Source: GCA-2687515 sp002687515
GTDB taxonomy: Bacteria; Pseudomonadota; Alphaproteobacteria; Rhodospirillales; UBA2165
NCBI GenBank assembly: GCA_030745835.1
Contig: JASLNU010000038.1
Span: forward strand, 8,642 to 72,641
Length of the DNA stretch: 64,000 nt
Direction of reading: 5' to 3'
Shown here: in pieces, positions 17,667-26,096 of the stretch
How the letters are laid out: each line of letters begins with the position of its first letter
How positions within the stretch are numbered: position 1 is the stretch's first letter
The notes under the pieces: model-generated
The model's database searches: none
What the model saw: only the letters and a program-made list of their open reading frames with translations
What the model was told of the DNA's origin: nothing
Position numbers and translations under genes: made by a program

Positions 17667-19722
17667 CGGTGCCTGTCTTCGGCTGTTCGCTCCCGAGAAT
17701 TTCGCCGACGCACCGGGACATGGTCGCCGATGCGCGGCTGATCGGATCGGTCATGTAGTAATTTTCGATCGGTGAGCGGAATTCCTCGCCGCTCATATCA
17801 CCGGCGCTACCGAACTCGCCCCATTCGGCCGGCGTGATCTCATCGACGACCGCAAAGATTGGGTTGGCGGTTTCCATTTTGGCGCGCAAATCGTTCAGGG
17901 AATCATAGGCCAAGGTCTTGCCCAGAACCGCCGACAGGGCGCGGATGATGGCCCAATCCTCGCGCGCGTCGCCGGGCGGGAAGACCGCCAGCGCGGCGCG
18001 CTGCACCCGGCCCTCGGTATTGACGTAGGTGGCGTTCTTTTCGGTATAGGCGGCGCCCGGCAGGATGACATCGGCCCGGTGCGCGCCGGCATCGCCATGA
18101 TGGCCCTGATAAATGACAAAGGCATCGCCGAGAGCGTCCGTATCGATCTCGTCGGCGCCGAGCAGATAGACAACCTCGATAGCGCCCGAAGCGGCGCCGT
18201 CCAGGATCGCTCGGGTGGCCAATCCGCCATCGCCCGGCAGGAAACCAAGCTCGATGCCGCCGACCCTGGCCGCCGCGCCGTGCAGCATGTTGAAACCGTT
18301 CCAATCGCTACTTACAGCGCCCGAGTCTTCAGCGATCTGGCGGGCGGCGGCAAGGATCGCGGCGCCATCGGCGCGGGCGACGGCAGCGGACCCGAGGATA
18401 ATCATCGGGCGCTCGGCGGCCCGCAAAATACCGGCGAAAGGATTGGCGCCGTCTTGGATGGCGGCAACAGCATCGGTGCCGGCGCCGAGATACTCGTATT
18501 TGTAGGTCAGATCGGCAGGTTCGCCGATCAGTCCGATCTTTACGCCGCCATCCAGGTAGCGTTTGCGGATGCGAGCGTTGAGCACCGGCGCTTCCGATCG
18601 GGGATTGCTGCCGATGATCAGGATCGCGTCGGCCTGGTCGATGCCGGCGATGGTCGTGTTGAACAAGTAACCGGCGCGGGCGCCCTCGCCGATCGGCGCG
18701 CCGTCCTGGCGGCAATCGATATTGGCCGAACCGAGGCCGGCGATCAGATCCTTGAGCGCCGCCATCGCCTCGCAATCGGCCAGATCACCGGCAATGGCGG
18801 CGATCTTGTTTCCGGCGGTGCCGTTCAGCCTGGCCGCGATGGCCTCGAAGGCCCGGTCCCAATCCACCGGCGCCAGCTTGCCATCGATTCGCAAGTAAGG
18901 CCGGTCCAGCCTTTGCCGGCCGAGCCCGTCATTGGCGAAGCGGCCCTTGTCGGACAGCCATTCCTCGTTCACGTCGTCATTGTTGCGCGGCAGGATGCGC
19001 ATCACCTCGGGCCCGCGCGCATCGACGCGGATGTTGGTGCCGACCGCATCCATGACGTCGATGCTTTCAGTCTTCTTGAGCTCCCACGAGCGGGCGCTGA
19101 AGGCGTAGGGCTTGGAGGTCAGCGCCCCGACCGGGCAGAGATCGATCATGTTGCCCGACAATTCAGAAGTCAGCGCCTTTTCCAGATAGGTACCGATCTC
19201 GGTATTTTCGCCGCGCCCGGTGGCGCCCAGTTCGGGCACGCCGGCCACTTCGGCGGCGAAACGGACGCAGCGGGTGCAGTGGATGCAGCGGGTCATCACG
19301 GTTTTGATCAAGGGGCCGATATATTTATCGTCGACGGCGCGCTTGTTCTCGGCGAAGCGGGAGCGGTCGTAGCCATAGCCCATGGCCTGGTCCTGGAGAT
19401 CGCATTCGCCGCCCTGGTCGCAAATTGGACAGTCCAAGGGATGGTTGATGAGCAGGAATTCCATCACGCCGCGGCGCGCCTTTCTCACCATTTCGGTGTC
19501 GGTGCGGATAACCATGCCATCGCCCACCGGCATGGCGCAGGACGCGATCGGTTTCGGCGCCCGTTCCATTTCGACCAGGCACATGCGGCAGTTACCGGCC
19601 ACCGACAGGCGTTCGTGGAAGCAGAAGCGCGGGATTTCCTTGCCGGCCAGCTCGCACGCCTGCAACACCGTCAGCCCGGGCTCGACTTCAAGTTCGATAT
19701 CGTCGATGGTGATTTTCGGCAT
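17659..19722 (-). CDS. nuoG: NADH-quinone oxidoreductase subunit G
   Basis: 687 residues, close to the length of the alphaproteobacterial and mitochondrial 75-kDa subunit. A 2Fe-2S site is formed by C34, C45, C48 and C62; the following stretch HPLDCPICDQGGECDLQD carries a 4Fe-4S site, and a further CIHCTRCVRF motif supplies another cluster. The C-terminal half is the degenerate molybdopterin-oxidoreductase domain without a cofactor. It lies 9 bp after nuoF. Confidence 0.97.
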   Translation of the reverse strand: MPKITIDDIELEVEPGLTVLQACELAGKEIPRFCFHERLSVAGNCRMCLVEMERAPKPIASCAMPVGDGMVIRTDTEMVRKARRGVMEFLLINHPLDCPICDQGGECDLQDQAMGYGYDRSRFAENKRAVDDKYIGPLIKTVMTRCIHCTRCVRFAAEVAGVPELGATGRGENTEIGTYLEKALTSELSGNMIDLCPVGALTSKPYAFSARSWELKKTESIDVMDAVGTNIRVDARGPEVMRILPRNNDDVNEEWLSDKGRFANDGLGRQRLDRPYLRIDGKLAPVDWDRAFEAIAARLNGTAGNKIAAIAGDLADCEAMAALKDLIAGLGSANIDCRQDGAPIGEGARAGYLFNTTIAGIDQADAILIIGSNPRSEAPVLNARIRKRYLDGGVKIGLIGEPADLTYKYEYLGAGTDAVAAIQDGANPFAGILRAAERPMIILGSAAVARADGAAILAAARQIAEDSGAVSSDWNGFNMLHGAAARVGGIELGFLPGDGGLATRAILDGAASGAIEVVYLLGADEIDTDALGDAFVIYQGHHGDAGAHRADVILPGAAYTEKNATYVNTEGRVQRAALAVFPPGDAREDWAIIRALSAVLGKTLAYDSLNDLRAKMETANPIFAVVDEITPAEWGEFGSAGDMSGEEFRSPIENYYMTDPISRASATMSRCVGEILGSEQPKTGTDG

Positions 19723-19731
19723 AATTGGCCC

Positions 19732-21015
19732 CTACGCCGCCCGGCTTTTGGATTTAGCCTGTTCGATGCGCGCTTCCAACTCGGGACGGAAGTGGCGGAT
19801 CAGACCCTGAATCGGCCAGGCGGCGGCATCGCCGAGGGCGCAAATGGTATGGCCCTCGACCTGGCGCGTCACCTGTTCCAGGGTATCGATTTCCGCCGCG
19901 CTGGCATCGCCCGACACCAGCCGCGTCATCATCCGCGACATCCAGCCGGTGCCTTCGCGGCACGGCGTGCATTGGCCGCAGCTTTCATGGCGGTAGAACG
20001 CCGACAGGCGCGCGATGGCGGCGACGATGTCGGTGGATTTGTCCATCACCATGATGGCGGCGGTACCCAAGCCCGATTGCACCTCGCTCAACCCATCGAA
20101 ATCCATCAGCACATTGTCGCAAATGGATTTGGGCAGGCAGGGAACCGAAGCGCCGCCCGGTATGATCGCCAACAGATTGTCCCAACCGCCGATGACGCCG
20201 CCGGCATGTTTATCGATCAGTTCCTTCAAGGGGACGCTCATCTCGTCCTCGACCGTGCAGGGATGGTTCACATGGCCGGAAATGTTGAACAGCTTGGTGC
20301 CGGTGTTGTTGGGCCGGCCCAGGTTGGCAAACCATTCGTGGCCGCGTCTTAGAATAGTCGGCGTGACGGCGATGGATTCCACATTGTTGACCGTCGTCGG
20401 GCAGCCATAGAGCCCGGAATTGGCCGGGAACGGCGGCTTCATGCGGGGTTGGCCCTTTTTCCCCTCCAGGCTTTCGATCAGCGCCGTTTCCTCGCCGCAG
20501 ATATAGGCGCCCATGCCGCGATGGATATGAATATCGAATTGCCAGCCGGACCCGCAGGCGTCCTTGCCGATCAAGCCGGCGTCGGCGGCTTCGTCGATGG
20601 CCCGCTGCAGGGCTTCGGCCTCGCGGTAGAATTCGCCGCGCACATAAATGTAAGCCACGTGGGCGCCCATCGCGAAGCCGGCGACCAGGCAGCCCTCGAC
20701 CAATTTATGCGGCTCGAAGCGCATGATTTCCCGGTCCTTGCAGGTGCCGGGTTCGCCCTCATCGGCATTGACCACCAGATAATGGGGCCGATCGCCGATT
20801 TCCTTGGGCATGAACGACCATTTGAGCCCGGTTCCGAAACCGGCGCCGCCGCGCCCCCTGAGGCCAGAATCCTTGACCTCCTCGACAATTTGTTCGCGCC
20901 CCTTGGCGAGAATCTCCTTGCTACCCGACCAGTCGCCGCGGCTGCGGGCGCCGTCGAGGCCGGCATCGCCAAGCCCATAAATGTTGGTGAAGATGCGATC
21001 CTTGTCTTTAAGCAT
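19732..21015 (-). CDS. nuoF: NADH-quinone oxidoreductase subunit F (NADH/FMN)
   Basis: 427 residues from the ATG at 21015, chosen because a GGGGG run lies at the right distance and MLKDKDRIFTN matches family starts; 21027 is an alternative four codons upstream. The glycine-rich GRGGAGF (54-60) and NADEGEPGTCKDRE bind FMN and NADH, and CGQCTPCREG holds cluster N3. It oxidises NADH as entry point of complex I. The start overlaps the nuoE stop by eight bases. Confidence 0.97.
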   Translation of the reverse strand: MLKDKDRIFTNIYGLGDAGLDGARSRGDWSGSKEILAKGREQIVEEVKDSGLRGRGGAGFGTGLKWSFMPKEIGDRPHYLVVNADEGEPGTCKDREIMRFEPHKLVEGCLVAGFAMGAHVAYIYVRGEFYREAEALQRAIDEAADAGLIGKDACGSGWQFDIHIHRGMGAYICGEETALIESLEGKKGQPRMKPPFPANSGLYGCPTTVNNVESIAVTPTILRRGHEWFANLGRPNNTGTKLFNISGHVNHPCTVEDEMSVPLKELIDKHAGGVIGGWDNLLAIIPGGASVPCLPKSICDNVLMDFDGLSEVQSGLGTAAIMVMDKSTDIVAAIARLSAFYRHESCGQCTPCREGTGWMSRMMTRLVSGDASAAEIDTLEQVTRQVEGHTICALGDAAAWPIQGLIRHFRPELEARIEQAKSKSRAA

Positions 21016-21625
21016 CGCTGCCCCCATCGCCGCCGTCGCCCAGTTCGGTCAGCGTCGTCAGCCCGCCCGCCGGCTCGCAACTGCGGCGCCCGGCTTGCGA
21101 ACCGGTTTTCGGGGTCTCGCCCAATCTCAGCTCGGTGAGGATCGATTCGGTTGCGGTCGGGTCCAGGTCTTCGTAATAATCGTCGCCGATCTGCATCATC
21201 GGCGCGTTGACGCAGGCGCCCAGGCACTCCATCTCCGAGAGGGTGAATTGGCCGTCTTCGGTGGTTTCCCCGAACTCCACATCCAATGTCCGCTTGCAGG
21301 CCTCGGCAATGCCGTCGGATCCCCTGAGCCAGCACGGCAGGTTGGTGCACACCTGGACATGGTGCCTGCCGACCGGTTGCAAATTGTACATGGTGTAGAA
21401 GGTGGCCACCTCGTAAACGCGGATCGGCGGCATCGACAGATAATCGGCGACATAATCCATCGCCGCGCGCGGCAGCCAGCCGTCGTTCTGACGCTGGGCT
21501 ATATCCAAAAGCGGCATCACGGCGCTTTCCTGGTGGCCGTCCGGATATTTGGCGATGGCCGCATCGGCCGCTGCCCGGTTTTCGGGCGTAAAGGCAAAAT
21601 CCGCGGGTTGGGTCATATCATCCAT
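21008..21625 (-). CDS. nuoE: NADH-quinone oxidoreductase subunit E
   Basis: 205 residues from the ATG at 21625, which has AGGTGAGG just upstream; two earlier in-frame options overlap nuoD. It is a thioredoxin-like 2Fe-2S protein (cluster N1a) with the cysteine pairs in CTNLPCWLRG and CLGACVNAP. A Gly/Asp-rich tail extends the C-terminus beyond the usual end, ending close to the nuoF start. Confidence 0.96.
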   Translation of the reverse strand: MDDMTQPADFAFTPENRAAADAAIAKYPDGHQESAVMPLLDIAQRQNDGWLPRAAMDYVADYLSMPPIRVYEVATFYTMYNLQPVGRHHVQVCTNLPCWLRGSDGIAEACKRTLDVEFGETTEDGQFTLSEMECLGACVNAPMMQIGDDYYEDLDPTATESILTELRLGETPKTGSQAGRRSCEPAGGLTTLTELGDGGDGGSDA

Positions 21626-21632
21626 ATCCGCC

Positions 21633-22811
21633 TCACCTGTCGATTTCACCGAAGACAATATCGAGCGATCCGATATTGGCGACGATGTCGGCCAGCATGT
21701 GGCCCCGGGTCATCATATCGAGGGCCTGAAGATGGGCGAAGCCGGGCGCCCTGATCTTGCAGCGATAGGGTTTGTTGCTGCCGTCCGCCACCAGATAGAC
21801 GCCGAACTCGCCTTTCGGCGCTTCCGTCGCCGTATAGGTTTCGCCGGCCGGAACGTGATAGCCTTCGGTGTAAAGCTTGAAGTGATGGATCAGCGCTTCC
21901 ATCGATTGCTTCATATCGCCGCGCTTGGGCGGCGTGAATTTTTGGTCATCGGCGGCGACCGGGCCGGCAGGCATGTTTTCGATGCACTGGCTGATGATCT
22001 TCACGCATTCGCGCATTTCATAGATACGCATCAAATAGCGGTCGTAACAATCGCCGCGCTTGCCGATCGGAACACCGAATTCCATCTTGCCGTATGCGTC
22101 ATAGGGCTGCGCCTTGCGCAAATCCCAGGCGATCCCCGTGGCGCGCAGGTTTGGTCCGGTAAAGCCCCAATCATAAGCCTGTTCCGCCGAGACCACGCCG
22201 ATATCGACGGTGCGCTGCTTGAAGATGCGGTTTTCGGTCAGCAGCGACTCGCAATCGTCGATCATTTGCGGAAATCTCTCGGCCCAGGCGGCGATATCGG
22301 CGAGCAGGCCGGGCGAGATGTCGAAGGCGACCCCGCCGGGACGAAAATAGGCCATGTGCATGCGCGCGCCCGATGCCCGCTCGCAGAATTCCATCATATG
22401 CTCACGTTCCTCGAACAACCACAGCATCGGCGTCATGGCACCCACATCCATGGCGTAGGTGCATATATTGAGTATGTGGTTGAGGATGCGCCCGATTTCG
22501 GCATAAAGGACGCGGATGTACTGGCCGCGCGGCGGCACCTCGATGCCGGCCAGTTTTTCCACGGCCAGCGCGAAAGTATGCTCCTGGTTCTGCGGCGCCA
22601 CGTAGTCCAAGCGGTCGAAATAGGGAACCGCCTGCAGATAGCTTTTGTGTTCGATCAGCTTTTCCGTGCCCCGGTGCAGAAGCCCGATATGCGGGTCGGC
22701 CCGGTCGATTACCTCGCCGTCCATTTCCATGACCAGGCGCAGGACGCCGTGGGCGGCGGGATGCTGCGGCCCGAAATTAAGGGTGAAGTTGCGAATATGC
22801 TGGTCCGGCAT
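21633..22811 (-). CDS. nuoD: NADH-quinone oxidoreductase subunit D
   Basis: 392 residues, the 49-kDa subunit that forms the quinone site with NuoB. The N-terminal motif FGPQHPAAHGVLRL, containing the quinone-site His, is intact, and the C-terminus ends with IVFGEIDR as in the family. The ATG overlaps the nuoC stop by one base. Confidence 0.98.
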   Translation of the reverse strand: MPDQHIRNFTLNFGPQHPAAHGVLRLVMEMDGEVIDRADPHIGLLHRGTEKLIEHKSYLQAVPYFDRLDYVAPQNQEHTFALAVEKLAGIEVPPRGQYIRVLYAEIGRILNHILNICTYAMDVGAMTPMLWLFEEREHMMEFCERASGARMHMAYFRPGGVAFDISPGLLADIAAWAERFPQMIDDCESLLTENRIFKQRTVDIGVVSAEQAYDWGFTGPNLRATGIAWDLRKAQPYDAYGKMEFGVPIGKRGDCYDRYLMRIYEMRECVKIISQCIENMPAGPVAADDQKFTPPKRGDMKQSMEALIHHFKLYTEGYHVPAGETYTATEAPKGEFGVYLVADGSNKPYRCKIRAPGFAHLQALDMMTRGHMLADIVANIGSLDIVFGEIDR

Positions 22812-23485
22812 CAGCCCGCCTCGCCCGTTTCCTGCCCGGGTTCTTCGCCCTCGCCCGGCTTCTCGTCGCCCGCCTTTTCATCGCCCGCCTTTTCATCGCC
22901 CGTCAGCGGCCGGGTGATGCCCTCCCAAGGGCTCAGGAAATCGAAGGAACGGAACTCCTGGGTCAATTTGACGGGCTCGTAAACGACGCGCTTTTGCTCG
23001 TCGTCGTAACGCACCTCCACATATCCGGTCAGCGGAAAATCCTTGCGCAACGGGTGCCCCTCGAAACCGTAATCGGTCAGGATGCGGCGAAGATCGGGAT
23101 GATCGGAAAAATAGATGCCGTAAAGATCCCAGGTTTCCCGCTCCCACCAGCCGGCCGAGGAGAATACGCCGGTAACCGACGGCACCGGGGTTTGTTCGTC
23201 GGTTTCGGCGATCACCCGGATACGGGCGTTTTGCGTCAGGCTGAGGAGGTTATAGACGACCTCGAAGCGCTTTTCCCGCTCCGGATAATCGGCGCCGCAG
23301 ACATCCATGAGCTGCTTGAATTGGCAATTCACGTCATCGCGCAGGAAGGTCAGAACCTTGACCACGGCGCCGCCATCGACCTTGACCGTCAATTCGCCGC
23401 CGCTGACCTGGTGCGACAGGATCGAGCCTGCCAACTTATCCGCGACGTAATCGCCAATATCCTCGACCGGTTGGACGTCTGCCAT
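22811..23485 (-). CDS. nuoC: NADH-quinone oxidoreductase subunit C
   Basis: 224 residues from the ATG at 23485 (MADVQPVEDIGDYV); a longer in-frame reading overlaps nuoB and is not conserved. It is the 30-kDa subunit, with the family segment RETWDLYGIYFSDHPDLRRI. After the conserved end (GITRPLTGDEK) the protein has a repetitive Gly-Asp-Glu-Lys/Pro tail of about 25 residues, encoded by a 15-bp tandem repeat, which is not part of the core fold. Confidence 0.96.
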   Translation of the reverse strand: MADVQPVEDIGDYVADKLAGSILSHQVSGGELTVKVDGGAVVKVLTFLRDDVNCQFKQLMDVCGADYPEREKRFEVVYNLLSLTQNARIRVIAETDEQTPVPSVTGVFSSAGWWERETWDLYGIYFSDHPDLRRILTDYGFEGHPLRKDFPLTGYVEVRYDDEQKRVVYEPVKLTQEFRSFDFLSPWEGITRPLTGDEKAGDEKAGDEKPGEGEEPGQETGEAG

Positions 23486-23511
23486 GATTGTTTTAAAGGC
23501 TGCTCCCGGCG

Positions 23512-24066
23512 CTAGCGCCAGAGCGTCCCCGTCCTCCGGATTTTCTTTTGCAATTGCAGGATACCGTAAATCAATGCTTCCGCCGTCGGCGGGCAGCCGG
23601 GCACATAGATATCGACCGGAATCACCCGGTCGCATCCGCGCACCACGGAATAGGAATAATGGTAATAGCCGCCGCCGTTGGCACAGGATCCCATGGAAAT
23701 GACATAGCGCGGCTCGGCCATCTGGTCATAAACCTTGCGGAAGGCGGGCGCCATTTTGTTGGTCAGGGTTCCGGCGACGATGATCACGTCCGACTGGCGC
23801 GGGCTCGGCCGCGGCACGACGCCAAAGCGGTCGAGATCATAGCGGCTGACATAGGCGTGCATCATTTCGATGGCGCAGCAGGCGAGGCCGAAGGTCATCG
23901 GCCACATCGAGCCGGTGCGCGCCCAATTCACCAGATTGTCCAATTGGGCGACGACAAAACCCTTGTCGGCCAGCGTATCGCCGACGTTCCTTAAGATCGC
24001 GTCCTGGTCTGATCCCGGCGGAATGAGCGCGCCGCCGGGGGCTAGGGGCCCCTCTGCTACTCCCAT
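23512..24066 (-). CDS. nuoB: NADH-quinone oxidoreductase subunit B
   Basis: 184 residues from the ATG at 24066, which overlaps the end of nuoA by ten bases and follows a GGGGG run; 24087 is an alternative. The cluster N2 ligands are C63 and C64 (GLACCAIEMM), C128 and C158 (PGCPP). N2 is the terminal iron-sulfur cluster that reduces quinone. Confidence 0.97.
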   Translation of the reverse strand: MGVAEGPLAPGGALIPPGSDQDAILRNVGDTLADKGFVVAQLDNLVNWARTGSMWPMTFGLACCAIEMMHAYVSRYDLDRFGVVPRPSPRQSDVIIVAGTLTNKMAPAFRKVYDQMAEPRYVISMGSCANGGGYYHYSYSVVRGCDRVIPVDIYVPGCPPTAEALIYGILQLQKKIRRTGTLWR

Positions 24067-24422
24067 TCCAGCGCCCCCTTCTTCCATTCATAGATAAAAC
24101 CGACGGTCAGGATCACTAAGAACACGAACATCGACCAAAAGCCGAAGACGCCGATGGTGCCCAGCGAAACCGCCCACGGGAACAGGAAGGCCACTTCCAA
24201 ATCGAAGATGATGAACAGGATGGCGACCAGATAGAAGCGGACGTCGAACTTGATGCGCGCGTCCTCGAAGGCATTGAAGCCACATTCGTAGGCCGAAAGC
24301 TTTGCCGCGTCCGGGTGCTGGCGCACCATAACATAAGACGCGATCAGAATGACCGAAGCCAGCCCGATGGCGATCCCAAGGAAGATAAGGATGGGGAGGT
24401 ATTGCAGGAGCAGATCGTTCAT
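24057..24422 (-). CDS. nuoA: NADH-quinone oxidoreductase subunit A
   Basis: 121 residues from the ATG at 24422 (MNDLLLQYLPIL) with three membrane helices, the first gene of the 14-gene nuo operon. The loop YECGFNAFEDARIKFDVRFY is the conserved ND3-type loop near the quinone cavity. The gene starts about 110 bp downstream of tRNA-Asp on the same strand, so the operon promoter lies either in that gap or upstream of the tRNA. Confidence 0.97.
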   Translation of the reverse strand: MNDLLLQYLPILIFLGIAIGLASVILIASYVMVRQHPDAAKLSAYECGFNAFEDARIKFDVRFYLVAILFIIFDLEVAFLFPWAVSLGTIGVFGFWSMFVFLVILTVGFIYEWKKGALEWE

Positions 24423-24530
24423 ATGTACATCCTCTGCCTCGCTTGCGATCGGCGGCCGGACGGCCAACCGAACCCCCCACGAATCGCGCCGCGCCAGGGT
24501 TTGCGAATACACCCGGAAAAGTGGGCAAAA

Positions 24531-24607
<77 letters not shown>

Positions 24608-25116
24608 AAACACCGCCGTATTCGCGAGACTTGAGTAATCCACGCCCCTACGAGTGTCAAGCAAACTCGCCTCCCGATTTGACGCTGCCACGCAGGCGCT
24701 TCGCCCTGCCATCCTCGACCCGCCTCCTAACCTGATAGGTTTGTTGATTCACCATGAAAATCAAGGTTTTGCGGAGGAGATTCTTAAACTTATGACGGGC
24801 GGTCACATTTATGCACCAGCCGGGGCGGAATGGGGCCGCACATCGCCAGGCGGCAGCGGTATTTGGGTGGTAGTCATTCAGGTTCGAAATACCGCGGTCA
24901 GCTTTCGTGGCCGTTTAGGCCGTATCCCGGCCCCGGTCGTTACTAACGAGAGGACGTTGGGAATGTGAAAAAGTAAACTGCCAGCGCGTTCGAAAATTAA
25001 TCTGTCACCGTATTTCCAACTTATTCCGTCACCGTATTCCCCACCATATTACCGCTCCATCCGCACTGCTATCGACCGGCTGCGCCTGTTTCCATCCCAC
25101 TGCCGTGATGGGGAGA
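24608..25116. other. Intergenic region with TGTCACCG-type repeats
   Basis: No convincing gene is seen in these 509 bp; a 104-codon open frame at 24654-24968 lacks a ribosome-binding site and family resemblance. At 24970-24987 a motif AAAAGTAAACTGCCAGCG resembles the arm of the perfect inverted repeat at 48541-48594. It is followed by two direct copies of TCYGTCACCGTATT at 25001 and 25025 (24-bp period). These may be the relic of an insertion sequence end. Confidence 0.4.
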
Positions 25117-25608
25117 CTATTTAACGAGAACGGAACCTGTCATGCCCCCGGCCGTGTGAGTCTTTCCGCTCTGATCCAATGTATCGCAAATTATTTCGTA
25201 TCGTCCGGCGGCGACGGGGACGAACTCCCATTCGACGCTTCCGCCAGGAAAAATCTCTATTTCTGCCGGCTTTCCGACGATGTTGGCGACGGTCTGGGAT
25301 CCTCGGCCGTAGCCATCAAGGACCCTTACATGCGAGGACCATACGGCATCCACGAGCCCGGGTGAATCAAACTCGTGCACTTCGAGACTGGGGTTGTGGA
25401 TGACCAGCCGGTAGCGCTGTCCCGTTTGCAAGGTGAGCGCGCTGGGATGAAACAGGCGTTTCTCGTCGCCATCCTTGCCCAATGCCAGTTGCACCGTGAC
25501 GATCTTATGGTTGGCCTTACCACCCCCCGCCAAAGCGGGGCCGAAAGCGGCACCGGAGATGGCGGCGAAAACCGCAAAAGCCAGAAAAGCAACTATCCGT
25601 ATGATCAT
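25117..25608 (-). CDS. Exported cupredoxin-domain protein
   Basis: 163 residues with a clear signal peptide (1 to about 27). The fold pattern of a small blue-copper protein is visible: H78 (EVHEF), then C141 (YEIICD), H151 (KTHTAG) and M156 (GGM), in the order of a type 1 copper site of the plastocyanin/cupredoxin class. It is presumably periplasmic and could carry electrons or bind copper. It has no operon partner; a Fur-like sequence lies about 50-75 bp upstream of the start. Confidence 0.82.
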   Translation of the reverse strand: MIIRIVAFLAFAVFAAISGAAFGPALAGGGKANHKIVTVQLALGKDGDEKRLFHPSALTLQTGQRYRLVIHNPSLEVHEFDSPGLVDAVWSSHVRVLDGYGRGSQTVANIVGKPAEIEIFPGGSVEWEFVPVAAGRYEIICDTLDQSGKTHTAGGMTGSVLVK

Positions 25609-25659
25609 GTTCTACTCCTTCGTCTTTTTATTCACTGGGATTGTGTAAAAGGGCCTCAT

Positions 25660-25683
25660 ATTGCGATTGCGTATCATTCGTAT
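25660..25683 (-). promoter_or_regulatory. Possible Fur-like operator upstream of cupredoxin gene
   Basis: Read on the minus strand the sequence ACGAATGATACGCAATCGCA resembles the GCGAATGATTnGCAT type of Fur-family site and lies 52-75 bp upstream of the cupredoxin start, within reach of its promoter. The symmetry is imperfect, and only similarity by eye supports it. Confidence 0.25.
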
Positions 25684-25786
25684 ATCTCGGGTGTAAAGTC
25701 AACAATAAAACTAGGGACATTGTTTAATTCTCTGGCCAAGACGGACTGGCCTCCGGTCGAAAATAGACGCTCTACGCACTTGCAAT

Positions 25787-25801
25787 GTTCGACTATTGTT
25801 C
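25787..25801 (+). promoter_or_regulatory. Perfect LexA-type box GTTC-N7-GTTC within a candidate promoter
   Basis: GTTCGACTATTGTTC matches the alphaproteobacterial LexA operator (GTTC-N7-GTTC) exactly. It sits between a TTGCAA hexamer (25780-25785) and TATATG (25802-25807), 16 bp apart, so it would lie in the spacer of a plus-strand promoter. On the minus strand the flanking CATATAGAACAA matches the flank of the imuA box. The next plus-strand gene starts at 26097, with a 39-codon frame between. No known SOS gene is adjacent. Confidence 0.5.
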
Positions 25802-25833
25802 TATATGATTAATTCCACGGAAATAGTGAAAAC

Positions 25834-25953
25834 ATGCGAGATTCTGGGAAAGTACCGGATATTTTCTTTCATGCCGGCATAGCATGGCCGGCGGCGATTT
25901 CCGAGTGCCGGAGGGCCGGAAACGGCGTTCAACCACGTGGAAAAACCATATAA
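25834..25953 (+). CDS. Possible small ORF (39 aa) after LexA-type box
   Basis: A 39-codon frame (MRDSGKVPDIFFHAGIAWPA then about 19 more residues) starts 33 bp after the LexA-type box and ends at TAA 25951-25953. The ribosome-binding site is weak and no family is recognised. It could be a small SOS peptide, the broken start of a lost gene, or chance. The rest of the leader to 26096 contains degenerate 10-11-bp direct repeats at about 25946-25985. Confidence 0.2.
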   Translation: MRDSGKVPDIFFHAGIAWPAAISECRRAGNGVQPRGKTI

Positions 25954-26096
25954 ATCCCTATGAAACCCCATAAACCCCCATACGATTCTGTGCGCCCAAT
26001 GTCGCAGATATCCATGCAAGTGGCGCATGGGGTTGCCTGCGTTGACAGGTGCAGGTTGCCATGGAACCTTGCCCCGCCCAAGATGGGAGGCCGCCA

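Noticed and set aside
18079..20352. A 757-codon plus-strand open frame
   Set aside because: It is antisense to nuoG and nuoF, which are certain; it has no family resemblance and arises from GC-rich codon bias.
24654..24968. 104-codon plus-strand frame after tRNA-Asp
   Set aside because: No ribosome-binding site, no family resemblance, runs through the repeat-like region.
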